A stretch of 64,000 nt of DNA, from the NCBI GenBank assembly GCA_024653345.1, contig JANLFV010000003.1:1-64000 (forward strand). The letters are read 5' to 3'. Source of the stretch: Candidatus Acetothermia bacterium. Its GTDB lineage: Bacteria; Bipolaricaulota; Bipolaricaulia; RBG-16-55-9; JANLFV01. Position numbers and translations under genes: made by a program. Each line of letters starts with the position of its first letter. Within the stretch, counting starts at the first letter, position 1. Below the pieces are notes generated by a model. That model was given only the letters and a program-made list of their open reading frames with translations, was not told the DNA's origin and did no database searches. Of this stretch, positions 18,980-27,458 are shown piece after piece.

Positions 18980-20593
18980 TCAGCGCCCGAGCAGGATGAT
19001 CGCGACCTGAACCAGACCGATCGCGAACCCCAGCACGGCCCCGAACCAGGTGATCGCCCGGAGCTGCTCGCCCGCCACGCCCACGATCAGGCGCTCCACC
19101 TCGGCGGTGGAGAATTCGGCGACTCGCTCCCTCACTACCGACCGGATGTCTAGCGCGGCGATGATCCGCGGGGCCTCGTCGCGCAAGACCTTCCCCAGTT
19201 GCTCGGTAGTGGCCTGCTCCAGCTTAGCCAAGGCCTCGCGGGGAAGGTAGTCCGCCAGCCTGCCGATCGGCCTCTGAAGCAGGGCAAGCAGCCTATCGTA
19301 GAGGAACTGCGCGAGCGCCTCCTGCGTCGGGCGAGCCCGCAGAAGCTGGAGGACCTGCTCCGTCAAGAGCCGGCCGAGAACCCGGCTGTCCTCGCGATCC
19401 GGGCCGCGGAGAAGCTCTCGGACCGGCCGAGAGCGCAGCTTCGCTAGCCCCATCCTGACCGCCTCGACCAGGCGGCCTTGCAGCTTCGGGCTGCGGACGA
19501 GGCCCACGACTGCCCCCGTCAGGCCGGCCTCGATCTGTCCCAGTATCTCCGGATCAATCCGGAGGTCGGAGAGGCGCCACTCGAGGAGCCCGTCGAGAGA
19601 GGCACGGAGTGACTGGTAGATCCTCCGCTGCACTTGGGGGTTGCGGACCAGTTCCGCGACCCGGGGGGCCAACTCCGCGACCCCTTGGTCGATCCGGCCC
19701 TTCAGGTCCTCAGCGGAGATGACAAAGGTCTCGAACAGGCCGAGCTTCATCTGGTCCCAGAGCGACTCCTCCTGGAACTGCTCGGAGAGCAGCCGATCGA
19801 CCAGCTCGTAGAGCTGGAGCTTAATCCGCTTCTGGACCCGCTCGTCCTCTAAGACCCCGATCAGCCGGTCCAGAACCCCGGGGAGAGACTCCTCCAGCCC
19901 GGCGTAGGCCGCCTGGCGGAGCGGCTCGGGGATGAGGCTCCCCAGGGGCCGCTCCTGCTGGAGGAGCGCTTCGATCTCCTCTCGGAGGAAGTCACGGACC
20001 TGGCGGGCAAAGTCCTCCTCACCGGCCACTTCTGTCAACAGCTCGCCCAGCCTCACAGCCAGGCTATCGAGCAGCTCCTCCGACAAGAACTCCCCCAGCG
20101 GGCGAGCGAGCGCTTCGTCCAGGCTGGCCGCAACCCTCTCCTCGAGAAGTTGGCCCAGCTCGGGCCCTTCCAGGACTGAGGAGAGCCAGCGGTCTAGGCG
20201 CTCCCTCAGGCTCGCGAGGAGATGATCCCACTCCTCCTTGAGCTGGTCCGGGATCAGCGAGGCGAGGCTCCCCAACTGGCGCGCGAGCAGCCTTTGGAAA
20301 TGGTCGTGGACGATCTCGCCCAGCTTGGCCGTCACCTGGCGAGCGGCGAACTGCGCGGCCAGCGCCTCCCCGGTGAGGAGATGCTCGCTCACCGCCAGGC
20401 CGATGCTCTCGGCCAGCGCGGCCCGCTTCCGCGGGATGAGCCCGGGGGTGAAAGGGACCCTGACCCCGAAGAGCCGCTTCTCGCAGTGGGGGCGGAAGAG
20501 CATCCGGATCGCCACCCAGTTCGTCAGGTAGCCGACGAGCGCGCTGGCCAGGGGGATGGAGATCAAGGCGTAGACCGATCTGCCCTCTAGCAT
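18980..20593 (-). CDS. DUF445 family membrane protein
   Basis: The N-terminal membrane segment (ISIPLASALVGYLTNWVAI) runs into the family signature RMLFRP and FTPGLIPRKR, and a second membrane helix closes the protein (AVLGFAIGLVQVAIILL). Between them lie about 450 residues of amphipathic helices of similar length, many with LxxLL(x)ExLxxLL rhythm, as in other DUF445 (YheB/YjiN-like) proteins. The function of the family is not known; a role in envelope lipid or stress biology would be a guess. It diverges from the LptF/G-LptD gene. The start at 20593 (about 537 residues) fits the family; an ATG at 20611 is also possible. Confidence 0.82.
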   Translation of the reverse strand: MLEGRSVYALISIPLASALVGYLTNWVAIRMLFRPHCEKRLFGVRVPFTPGLIPRKRAALAESIGLAVSEHLLTGEALAAQFAARQVTAKLGEIVHDHFQRLLARQLGSLASLIPDQLKEEWDHLLASLRERLDRWLSSVLEGPELGQLLEERVAASLDEALARPLGEFLSEELLDSLAVRLGELLTEVAGEEDFARQVRDFLREEIEALLQQERPLGSLIPEPLRQAAYAGLEESLPGVLDRLIGVLEDERVQKRIKLQLYELVDRLLSEQFQEESLWDQMKLGLFETFVISAEDLKGRIDQGVAELAPRVAELVRNPQVQRRIYQSLRASLDGLLEWRLSDLRIDPEILGQIEAGLTGAVVGLVRSPKLQGRLVEAVRMGLAKLRSRPVRELLRGPDREDSRVLGRLLTEQVLQLLRARPTQEALAQFLYDRLLALLQRPIGRLADYLPREALAKLEQATTEQLGKVLRDEAPRIIAALDIRSVVRERVAEFSTAEVERLIVGVAGEQLRAITWFGAVLGFAIGLVQVAIILLGR

Positions 20594-20760
20594 GTGGGAT
20601 GAGTGTAGCATCTGCGAAATCGGCCCGGCAAGCCCCTGGCTTGCTCTGGGAAGCCCTCTCCCCACACAAGCTCTACCCCGCGTTCCGACCGCGCCACTGG
20701 AATCGGCCCAACTGTCCGCGCCAAGGGATATCCTTCTCCAGGGCAGGTGGGCTGTCGGAC

Positions 20761-20789
20761 TTGAGCTTCCGGGCTCATCCCATTAGACT
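20761..20789 (+). promoter_or_regulatory. Predicted leaderless promoter of the LptF/G-LptD gene
   Basis: TTGAGC (20761-20766), 17-base spacer, TAGACT (20784-20789); 8 bases to the ATG at 20798 and no Shine-Dalgarno site. Confidence 0.5.
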
Positions 20790-20797
20790 CTAAGCTG

Positions 20798-23700
20798 ATG
20801 AAGACCATCGACCGGTATCTTCTGCGCGAGCTGGCCTTCCCCTTCATCATCGCCCTCGTTGGCTTCCTCATCTTCATCCTGCTCAACCTGATCCTCGGGC
20901 TGAGGGACTTCATGCTCGACCGGTCGATCGGCCTCGGGACGATCCTCAGGCTCCTGAGCTATCAGCTCCCCTTCTTCCTCGTCCTCTCGCTTCCCGTGGC
21001 CACGCTCTTCGCCATCTTCCTCGCCTTAGGCAGGCTCGCGCACGATCGCGAGATCATCGCCCTGCAGGCGAGCGGGATCTCCCTGAAGAGGATCGTCCTC
21101 CCCATCCTCATCCTGAGCCTGGTCATCAGCGCCTTCGACCTCTTCCTCAACGACCGAATGGTCCCCTGGGCTAACTACCAATACCAGAGCCTCATCCGCC
21201 AGCTGATCCTCCGCCGGTCCACGCCACAGATCCAGGACAATACCTTCTTCAAGGACTCTTCGGGCCGATTCTTCTATGTCAAGCACTACGACCGCCGAAC
21301 CGGGCAGCTCGAGGGGATCATGGTCTACGACATGGCGGGGGCCGAATACCTCCCCGATCTAGGCGGCCGCTACCCCAATGTGATCGTCGCCGAGCAGGGG
21401 AGCTGGGACGGGGAGGTCTGGCTGCTCCAGGACGGCGTGATCCACAGATACGACGACCGGGGCCATCTGCAGTATGAGATGCGGTTCGCCACGCTCGCGA
21501 TCAACGTCGGCGCGGGCCTGGAGCAGCTCTTCCTCACTCAGCGGACGCCGCAGGAGATGAGCCTCTCCGAGCTGGCCGAGAAGATCCGGGTCCTGAAAGA
21601 GAGCGGCCTCCAGGCCGAGGGGCTGATCGTGGAGTTCCACTCGAAGATCTCCATCCCGCTTGCCGGGTTCATCTTCGCCCTCTTCGGAGCCCCGCTCAGC
21701 CTGATCTTCTCCGCGCGGAGCCGCGCGGCGGGGATCGTGCTCGGGGTCCTCTTCGTCGGCCTCTTCCAGGGGAGCCTCATCTGGAGCGAGACCCTGGGGA
21801 AGCGGGGGATCATCCCCCCGGCCCTCTCCGCCTGGCTCCCGAACCTCATCTTCGGGGGCCTCGGGCTCGCGCTCTTCCTGGTCATGGACCGGGCGAGCCA
21901 GCTCGACCTGCGGGAGCGGCTCCGCCGCGCACTCCGGCTCCACCTCATCCTGGGAGCGATCCTCGCGCTCCTCGGGGGCAGCGGCCTGGCGGCGGAGAGG
22001 CCGAGGCTGGAGCTATCGGCCGATCGGCTCACCATCTCCGAGGACTGGAGCAGGGTGAGCACCACCGGCCAGGTTCTAGCCCAATACGGCGAGGGCTCGA
22101 TCAGGGCCGAATCGCTGGAGCTGGCCCGCGACGGCCGCCAGTGGGAGCTCCGGGCGCGGGGCGGGATCAGGCTCTCCCTCGGCGAGCTGGAGGCCGAGGG
22201 GAGCGAACTCGTTGCAATGCTGGAACAGGACGATGCGGGCGGGCTCAGTCTGCGGGAGGCCGAGTTCTCCGGGCACGGCCCCGACCGTTCCAATGAGGAG
22301 TTGGACCGAGCGGAGGTCGGGAAGGCCCGGATCGCCTACCGAGGCGGGCGGCTCGCGGCGGAAGAGATCAAGCTGACAAGAGCCGCGAGCGAGGAAGAGA
22401 GCTGGCTGGCCGAGGCCCGCGGAGGGGTGGTCCTGGAAGAGGAGCGGCAGAGCACCACCGCGGAGGAGCTCAAGCTCCGGTTCACCTTGAAGGACGAGGC
22501 ATTCCATGCCGAGGTCGCGGAGCTCGAGGCCTTCGCCGGCGAGGGCAGCTTCGTCAACGCTAGAGGAGAGGAGCACCTCCTGCGCTACCAGGGGAGGCGG
22601 GCCACGCTCTCCTTCGACGCCGAGAACGAGATCTCGCTACTGAACATCAGGACCGGCGACTTCACCACTTGCTCCTGCAGCGCCAGCATCGAGAAGGAGA
22701 GCTACTCCATCAGTGCTGACCGGCTTCTGGTCTTCTCCGATGACCTGCTGGTCGCCACGAACATCACGCTCCGGGCCTTTGGGGTCCCGATCTTCTGGGC
22801 CCCGCTCTACCTGGCCCCACTGAAGGAGGAGCAGAAGAGCCCCTTCCTCCCGGAGATCGGGCGAAGCGCCCTCCGCGGCTGGTATGCGAAGTGGCGGCTC
22901 CCGTTCATCTTGAGCGAGAGGACCTACGGCTCCGTGCTGCTCGACTACTTCAACCGCTACCGGCAGTTGGGGAGCGGGCTTGATCTGAACTTCAACATGC
23001 TGGGCCACATCGGCTCGCTCCATCTCTACAAGATCTTCGGCGAGCTGGGGCTGCTCGAGCTCGCCCTCAGCGATCGCGCCGAGCTCCCTCGAGGGGTAAT
23101 GCTCAGCCTTGCGGCCGACTATCGCAGCCAGGTCGAGGCGGAGGCCGAAGGCCAGCACATGGGCTATCAAGCCCAGCTTTCCGGCTCGCGGGCCGACTGG
23201 GGCTGGGCCCTCAACTTCAGCCAGGACCAGTATGTAGGCATCCCGGCGGAGGGCGAAGAGATCAGGTATCGCGCGCTCGTGCGCCTGCCCGAGCTAGCGC
23301 TGAGCCACAGAGTCCAGCGGCTCGGGCCACTCGGCTACTCCCTCAGCTTCCAGTGGGGGCGGTATCAGGAGCGGAAGCTGGATGGCACTCAGCTCGAAGG
23401 GACCCGATTTGCCGGGCTGGTCAGCCTCGGGCTGGAAGGGATCTCCCTCCACGAGGGCAAGCTGAGCCTCCGCCCCTCGGCGAGCTATCAGGTCTCATTC
23501 TACGGCTCGACGCGGATGGAGACGCTCTCGGCCGCGACGAGCCTGAGCCTCCTCCCCCTGGAGAGGCTCTCGGTCTCATTAGCCCATAGCTACCGGCTGG
23601 TGCGCGGCTCGAGCCCCTTCGCCTTCGATACCCAGATGCAGCTGAATCGCCTCGACCTGCGAGGGGCCTGGAGCTCGCAGACCCTCCAGGGGAACCTCGC

Positions 23701-24235
23701 CACCAGCTACGACTTGGAGAAGGCGAGCTTCGACCCGCTCAGCTTGGGCTTGAACTACCGCCTCGGCCTCGGCAGGACGACGATGAGGCTCAGCTATGAT
23801 CTGAACCGGGGCCAGCTCCAGCAAGCCACGATCCAACAGACCCTGGCGCGCGAGGGCTGGTCCTTCTCTGCCGAGACGGGCTACAATTTCGTCAGCAAGC
23901 AGTTCTCGGACTTGATCGCCAAGCTCGCGCTCGAGCGGTTCAAGATCGGCCTCCGCTATGACCTCAATAGTCTCCTCCTCAAGCGGATCAACTCCGAGGT
24001 ATCGCTCGAGCTGGGGGAGGACTGGCGGCTCGCGCTCGCCGGGGAATATGACCTGGGGACGGGGCAGCTCGGCGCGTTCCAGTATGGCGTGGTGCGGAGC
24101 TTCTGCCACAACTGCTGGGAGATCGGGCTCTACGGCGAGCGGGGGCGGGTCTGGCTCCAGGCGAAGATCAATGCCTTCCCGACGGCCACGATCAAGTATT
24201 CCCCGACCGACCAGGAGCTGGCCTTCGGGGAGTAG
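20798..24235 (+). CDS. LptF/LptG permease fused to an LptD-like outer-membrane protein
   Basis: One frame of 1145 residues. Residues 1-365 are a complete YjgP/YjgQ (LptF/G) permease: three membrane helices, a periplasmic domain (about 120-275), three more helices ending GGLGLALFLV. Residues 373-399 (RERLRRALRLHLILGAILAL, then LGGSGLAAE) look like a signal peptide with an AxA-type site. From 400 follows an LptA/OstA-like beta-jellyroll (LELSADRL, VSTTGQVLAQYGEG), then an LptD-type region (DFTTCSCSAS, FGVPIFWAPLYLAP, SPFLPEIGRS, about 620-690) and a barrel with strands of alternating polarity to the C-terminus. Cys625/627 and Cys1103/1106 match the N- and C-terminal cysteines that LptD pairs as disulfides. 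Normally LptF/G and LptD are separate proteins. No LptB or second permease gene is nearby. Confidence 0.88.
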   Translation: MKTIDRYLLRELAFPFIIALVGFLIFILLNLILGLRDFMLDRSIGLGTILRLLSYQLPFFLVLSLPVATLFAIFLALGRLAHDREIIALQASGISLKRIVLPILILSLVISAFDLFLNDRMVPWANYQYQSLIRQLILRRSTPQIQDNTFFKDSSGRFFYVKHYDRRTGQLEGIMVYDMAGAEYLPDLGGRYPNVIVAEQGSWDGEVWLLQDGVIHRYDDRGHLQYEMRFATLAINVGAGLEQLFLTQRTPQEMSLSELAEKIRVLKESGLQAEGLIVEFHSKISIPLAGFIFALFGAPLSLIFSARSRAAGIVLGVLFVGLFQGSLIWSETLGKRGIIPPALSAWLPNLIFGGLGLALFLVMDRASQLDLRERLRRALRLHLILGAILALLGGSGLAAERPRLELSADRLTISEDWSRVSTTGQVLAQYGEGSIRAESLELARDGRQWELRARGGIRLSLGELEAEGSELVAMLEQDDAGGLSLREAEFSGHGPDRSNEELDRAEVGKARIAYRGGRLAAEEIKLTRAASEEESWLAEARGGVVLEEERQSTTAEELKLRFTLKDEAFHAEVAELEAFAGEGSFVNARGEEHLLRYQGRRATLSFDAENEISLLNIRTGDFTTCSCSASIEKESYSISADRLLVFSDDLLVATNITLRAFGVPIFWAPLYLAPLKEEQKSPFLPEIGRSALRGWYAKWRLPFILSERTYGSVLLDYFNRYRQLGSGLDLNFNMLGHIGSLHLYKIFGELGLLELALSDRAELPRGVMLSLAADYRSQVEAEAEGQHMGYQAQLSGSRADWGWALNFSQDQYVGIPAEGEEIRYRALVRLPELALSHRVQRLGPLGYSLSFQWGRYQERKLDGTQLEGTRFAGLVSLGLEGISLHEGKLSLRPSASYQVSFYGSTRMETLSAATSLSLLPLERLSVSLAHSYRLVRGSSPFAFDTQMQLNRLDLRGAWSSQTLQGNLATSYDLEKASFDPLSLGLNYRLGLGRTTMRLSYDLNRGQLQQATIQQTLAREGWSFSAETGYNFVSKQFSDLIAKLALERFKIGLRYDLNSLLLKRINSEVSLELGEDWRLALAGEYDLGTGQLGAFQYGVVRSFCHNCWEIGLYGERGRVWLQAKINAFPTATIKYSPTDQELAFGE

Positions 24236-24346
24236 AGCCGAAACTGGAGCGAGATCAAGCCCCTCCAGCCGACAACGCTCGCGGGATGAGGAAGGAGCGC
24301 ACAGGTTGAAGCTCCATCGGCTGATGGCTGAGCGAGAGCTGGCGGC

Positions 24347-25393
24347 CTAGATCAGGCGGGCGGACTCGGCCTGGGCCTCAAGCAGCCTCCGCGGGACCTT
24401 GTAGCCCAGATGGCGGTAGGCCCGCTCTGTCGCCACCCTCCCCTGCGGAGTCCGCTGGAGAAAGCCCTCCTTAAGAAGGTAGGGCTCATAGACCTCGCTG
24501 AGGGTGTCGCGCTCCTCGCTCAGCGCCGCGGCGAGGGTCTCGAGCCCGACCGGCCCGCCGGCGAACTTCTCGATGATCGTCCGCAGGATCTGCCGGTCCA
24601 GCTCGTCCAGTCCCTCGCGGTCGATCTCCAGCATCTCCAGGGCCTCGCGCGCAATCGGCCCATCGAGCACCGCCGCGCCGCGGACCTGGACGAAGTCCCG
24701 GACCCGCTTGAGCAGGCGGTTCGCCACCCTGGGGGTCCCGCGGGCTCGGCGGGCGATCTCCTCCGCCCCCTCCTCAGTCAGCTTCACCCCCAGGATCCGC
24801 CCGGCCCGGAGGACGACCTCCTTCAGCTCTTCAGGGGAGTAGAAGTCGAAGTGGAAGACCACCTCGAACCGGTCGCGGAGCGGTGAGGTCAAGAGCCCGG
24901 TCCGGGTCGTGGCCCCGATGAGGGTGAACCGCGGGAGGTCGATCCGGATCGACCTGGCGTTCGGCCCCTCCCCGATGATGATATCCAGCTTGAACTCCTC
25001 GAGCGCGGGGTAGAGCAGTTCCTCCACATTCCGCCGGAGCCGGTGGATCTCGTCGATGAACAGGACATCGCCGTCGGAGAGGCCAGTGAGGATCGCGGCG
25101 AGGTCTCCGGGCCGCTCGATCACCGGGCCGGAGCTGACCCTGATCCGCACCCCCATCTCCGCGGCCACGATCATCGCCAGGGTGGTCTTTCCCAGCCCGG
25201 GGGGGCCGTGGAGGAGGATGTGATCCAGGACATCGCCCCGCTCCGCCGCGGCCTTGAGGTATAGGCTAAGCCGGGCCTTGATCTTCTCCTGGCCGATGAA
25301 CTCCGCCAGCCGGCGCGGGCGGAGGGTCCGGAGGAGGTGCTCCTCTTCCCGATCCTCCCGCTCCTCGCTCCGCACGAGCGCCTCGCGTCCCAT
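24347..25393 (-). CDS. ruvB: Holliday junction branch-migration ATPase RuvB
   Basis: RuvB is the hexameric motor of the RuvAB complex. The 348-residue protein has Walker A GPPGLGKT (63-70), Walker B with DEIHR (114-118), the beta-hairpin region [20 protein letters not shown] containing the arginine finger, and the C-terminal winged helix ([33 protein letters not shown]). ruvA and ruvC are not adjacent. A TTGCAA-17-TAGAAT promoter ends 9 bases before the ATG, and its -35 is shared with the divergent nrnA promoter. Confidence 0.98.
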   Translation of the reverse strand: MGREALVRSEEREDREEEHLLRTLRPRRLAEFIGQEKIKARLSLYLKAAAERGDVLDHILLHGPPGLGKTTLAMIVAAEMGVRIRVSSGPVIERPGDLAAILTGLSDGDVLFIDEIHRLRRNVEELLYPALEEFKLDIIIGEGPNARSIRIDLPRFTLIGATTRTGLLTSPLRDRFEVVFHFDFYSPEELKEVVLRAGRILGVKLTEEGAEEIARRARGTPRVANRLLKRVRDFVQVRGAAVLDGPIAREALEMLEIDREGLDELDRQILRTIIEKFAGGPVGLETLAAALSEERDTLSEVYEPYLLKEGFLQRTPQGRVATERAYRHLGYKVPRRLLEAQAESARLI

Positions 25394-25402
25394 CGTCAGA
25401 AG

Positions 25403-25455
25403 ATTCTAGCATTATGGCCGCGAGGTTGCAATCGGGCCGAGGCCGTTGTTAAGAT
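25403..25455. promoter_or_regulatory. Overlapping divergent promoters of ruvB and nrnA sharing one palindromic -35
   Basis: The palindrome TTGCAA (25426-25431) serves both strands. Leftward: 17-base spacer to TAGAAT (25403-25408), 9 bases to the ruvB ATG. Rightward: 18-base spacer to TAAGAT (25450-25455), 10 bases to the nrnA ATG. Only one polymerase could use the shared box at a time. Confidence 0.55.
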
Positions 25456-25465
25456 AAAAAGAGCA

Positions 25466-26485
25466 ATGCGAGGAAAGCGAGCAACCCCAACCCCTCCTGT
25501 CCCGCAGAGGGACGCGGTCTTAGAAGAGATCATTGACCTGATCAAGGAGAACGAGCGATTCGCCCTCACCACCCATCTCAGCCCCGAGGGGGACGCGCTC
25601 GGGAGCGCCCTCGCCCTGAGGCTGATCCTCCGCCGACTGGGGAAGGAGGCGCTCATCCTCCTCCAGGACGCCGTCCCCCAGAACTTGAGGTTCCTGAAGG
25701 GGGCCGAGGGGATCAGGTCCCCGAAGAGCCTCCCGGAGCAGTTCGATCCGGAGGTCTGGTTCGTCCTCGACTGCGCGAACCTCGAGCGGGCGGGGGAGGC
25801 GCTTGCACGGCTCGTCCTGCGGAGCGGCCGGCCGATCGTGAACATCGACCACCACCTCGACAACTCGAACTTCGGCCAGGTCAACTATGTCCGGCAGACC
25901 GCGGCCGCGGCCCAGCTGATCTTCGAGCTGGCCCGGGCGCTCGAGGTCATCGATCCGGAGATCGCCACCTCGATCTACGCCGGGATTGTCGCCGATACTG
26001 ACGCCTTCAGGAATGCCAATACCGATGCCTTGGCCCTGCGCGATGCCGCAGCCCTGATGGAGCACGGCGCGCGGGCGAACGAGGTCATAGTCAATCTTTA
26101 TGAGCGCCGGACGCCGGGCGAGCTCCGGCTGCTCGGCTGGACGCTCCTCCACGCCCAGATTGAGGATTCCCTGGCCTGGGCGGCCCTCTCCCGGCAGACC
26201 TTCGCCGAGCTGGGGGCCTCGCATCAGGATACGGAGCACTTGGTGGACACCTTGCGAACCCTCGACGGCGTGAGGGTCGCTCTCCTCTTCAAGGAGCTGG
26301 ACGGAGGCCGGGTGAAGGTCTCCTTTCGGGCCAAGGGGGGCTTCAAGGTCAATGAGGTGGCGCGCCACTTCGGCGGCGGAGGGCATGAGCAAGCGGCCGG
26401 GTGCGTGATCTCGGGCGAGCTTGCTAGAGTTGAGGGGATGGTCTTGGCGGAGTTGCGCCGGAGGCTCGATGCGAGTCAGCCTTGA
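25466..26485 (+). CDS. nrnA: DHH/DHHA1 phosphoesterase, NrnA-like oligoribonuclease / pAp phosphatase
   Basis: NrnA-type enzymes degrade nano-RNAs and dephosphorylate pAp in the cytoplasm. The 339-residue protein has HLSPEGDALGSALAL, the second metal motif, the DHH motif in VNIDHHLDNSNFG, GIVADTDAFRNAN and the DHHA1 domain ending FGGGGHEQAAGCV. The ATG at 25466 is chosen since upstream in-frame sequence lies in the ruvB promoter; a -10-like TAAGAT ends 10 bases before it. It overlaps ribF by 17 bases. In many bacteria this gene sits beside truB and ribF. Confidence 0.93.
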   Translation: MRGKRATPTPPVPQRDAVLEEIIDLIKENERFALTTHLSPEGDALGSALALRLILRRLGKEALILLQDAVPQNLRFLKGAEGIRSPKSLPEQFDPEVWFVLDCANLERAGEALARLVLRSGRPIVNIDHHLDNSNFGQVNYVRQTAAAAQLIFELARALEVIDPEIATSIYAGIVADTDAFRNANTDALALRDAAALMEHGARANEVIVNLYERRTPGELRLLGWTLLHAQIEDSLAWAALSRQTFAELGASHQDTEHLVDTLRTLDGVRVALLFKELDGGRVKVSFRAKGGFKVNEVARHFGGGGHEQAAGCVISGELARVEGMVLAELRRRLDASQP

Positions 26486-27404
26486 AAAAGTCGCGCCCCC
26501 GCGCGGGACGGTGGTCGCGCTCGGAACATTCGATGGCCTCCATCTCGGCCATCGGATGCTCCTGGGCCGTGCGCGAGCCTTGGCTGGTGAGCTCGGGTTG
26601 ATCAGCGCGGCCCTGACCTTCCCTCGCCCGCCCTCGGTCTACCTCGGGCAGGGGAAGCCTCTGATCCTGCCGCTCGAGCTGAGACTGAGCCTGCTCGAGG
26701 AGGAGGTTGACCTCGTGGTGCTCGCCCATTTTCCGAGGCTTCAGCTCCTCTCCCCGGCGGAGTTCGCCGATCTATTGGCGACGAGGCTGCGGGCCGCAGC
26801 CGTAGTTGTAGGGGAGGACTACCGCTTCGGCCGGGGCCGCGCGGGAGATGTGGTCCTCCTGCGGGAGCTGGGAGCGGCCCATGGCTTCCAGGTCGAGGCC
26901 CTGGCGAGGCTCGCGATCGCCGGCCGGCCGGTCAGCTCGACCGCGGTCCGGGAGGCGATCCAGGCCGGGAAGATCGAGGAGGCCAGGGCCCTCTTAGGCT
27001 ATCCGCCGCTGCTCGTCGGCCCGGTGGTCCGCGGGGAAGGACGGGGCCACAGGCTCGGCTTCCCCACGGCCAACCTGCGGATCTCGGAGGAGCTGGTCAC
27101 CCCTCCGGACGGGGTCTATGCCGTCGAGGCCAGGCTCGCCGCGGGGGGGTTCGAGCGCCTCCCCGGGCTGCTCTACATCGGGAGGAGGCTGACCTTCGAC
27201 GGGAAGGAGCGGTCATATGAGGTCTACCTCCTCGACTTCACCGGGGAGCTCTACGGCCGGGAGTTGCAGCTCTCCTTATTGAAGCGGCTCCGGGGAGACC
27301 TGGAGTTCCCCGACCCTCAGGCCCTCCGGAGGCAGATCGAGCTGGACCTGCGGGAGGCCAGGCAAGTGTTTAGGCCGGGATTTCTGAAGCTCGGTCAGCC
27401 GTAG
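26469..27404 (+). CDS. ribF: Bifunctional riboflavin kinase / FAD synthetase RibF
   Basis: RibF turns riboflavin into FMN and then FAD. The N-terminal adenylyltransferase has GTFDGLHLGHRMLL, VGEDYRFGRGRAGD and SSTAVREAIQAG; the C-terminal flavokinase has GEGRGHRLGFPTANL, PPDGVYAV and ERSYEVYLLDF. Total 311 residues, normal for the family. The ATG at 26469 has GGAGG 4 bases upstream and lies inside the end of nrnA, so the two are co-translated. Confidence 0.97.
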   Translation: MRVSLEKVAPPRGTVVALGTFDGLHLGHRMLLGRARALAGELGLISAALTFPRPPSVYLGQGKPLILPLELRLSLLEEEVDLVVLAHFPRLQLLSPAEFADLLATRLRAAAVVVGEDYRFGRGRAGDVVLLRELGAAHGFQVEALARLAIAGRPVSSTAVREAIQAGKIEEARALLGYPPLLVGPVVRGEGRGHRLGFPTANLRISEELVTPPDGVYAVEARLAAGGFERLPGLLYIGRRLTFDGKERSYEVYLLDFTGELYGRELQLSLLKRLRGDLEFPDPQALRRQIELDLREARQVFRPGFLKLGQP

Positions 27405-27420
27405 TGCCAGAGCCGGTGAG

Positions 27421-27450
27421 TTGCGATCCCGGCCCGCAATTGGCTAGAAT
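27421..27450 (+). promoter_or_regulatory. Predicted leaderless promoter of tsaB
   Basis: TTGCGA (27421-27426), 18-base spacer, TAGAAT (27445-27450); 8 bases to the ATG at 27459. Confidence 0.55.
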
Positions 27451-27458
27451 CGCGGGCG

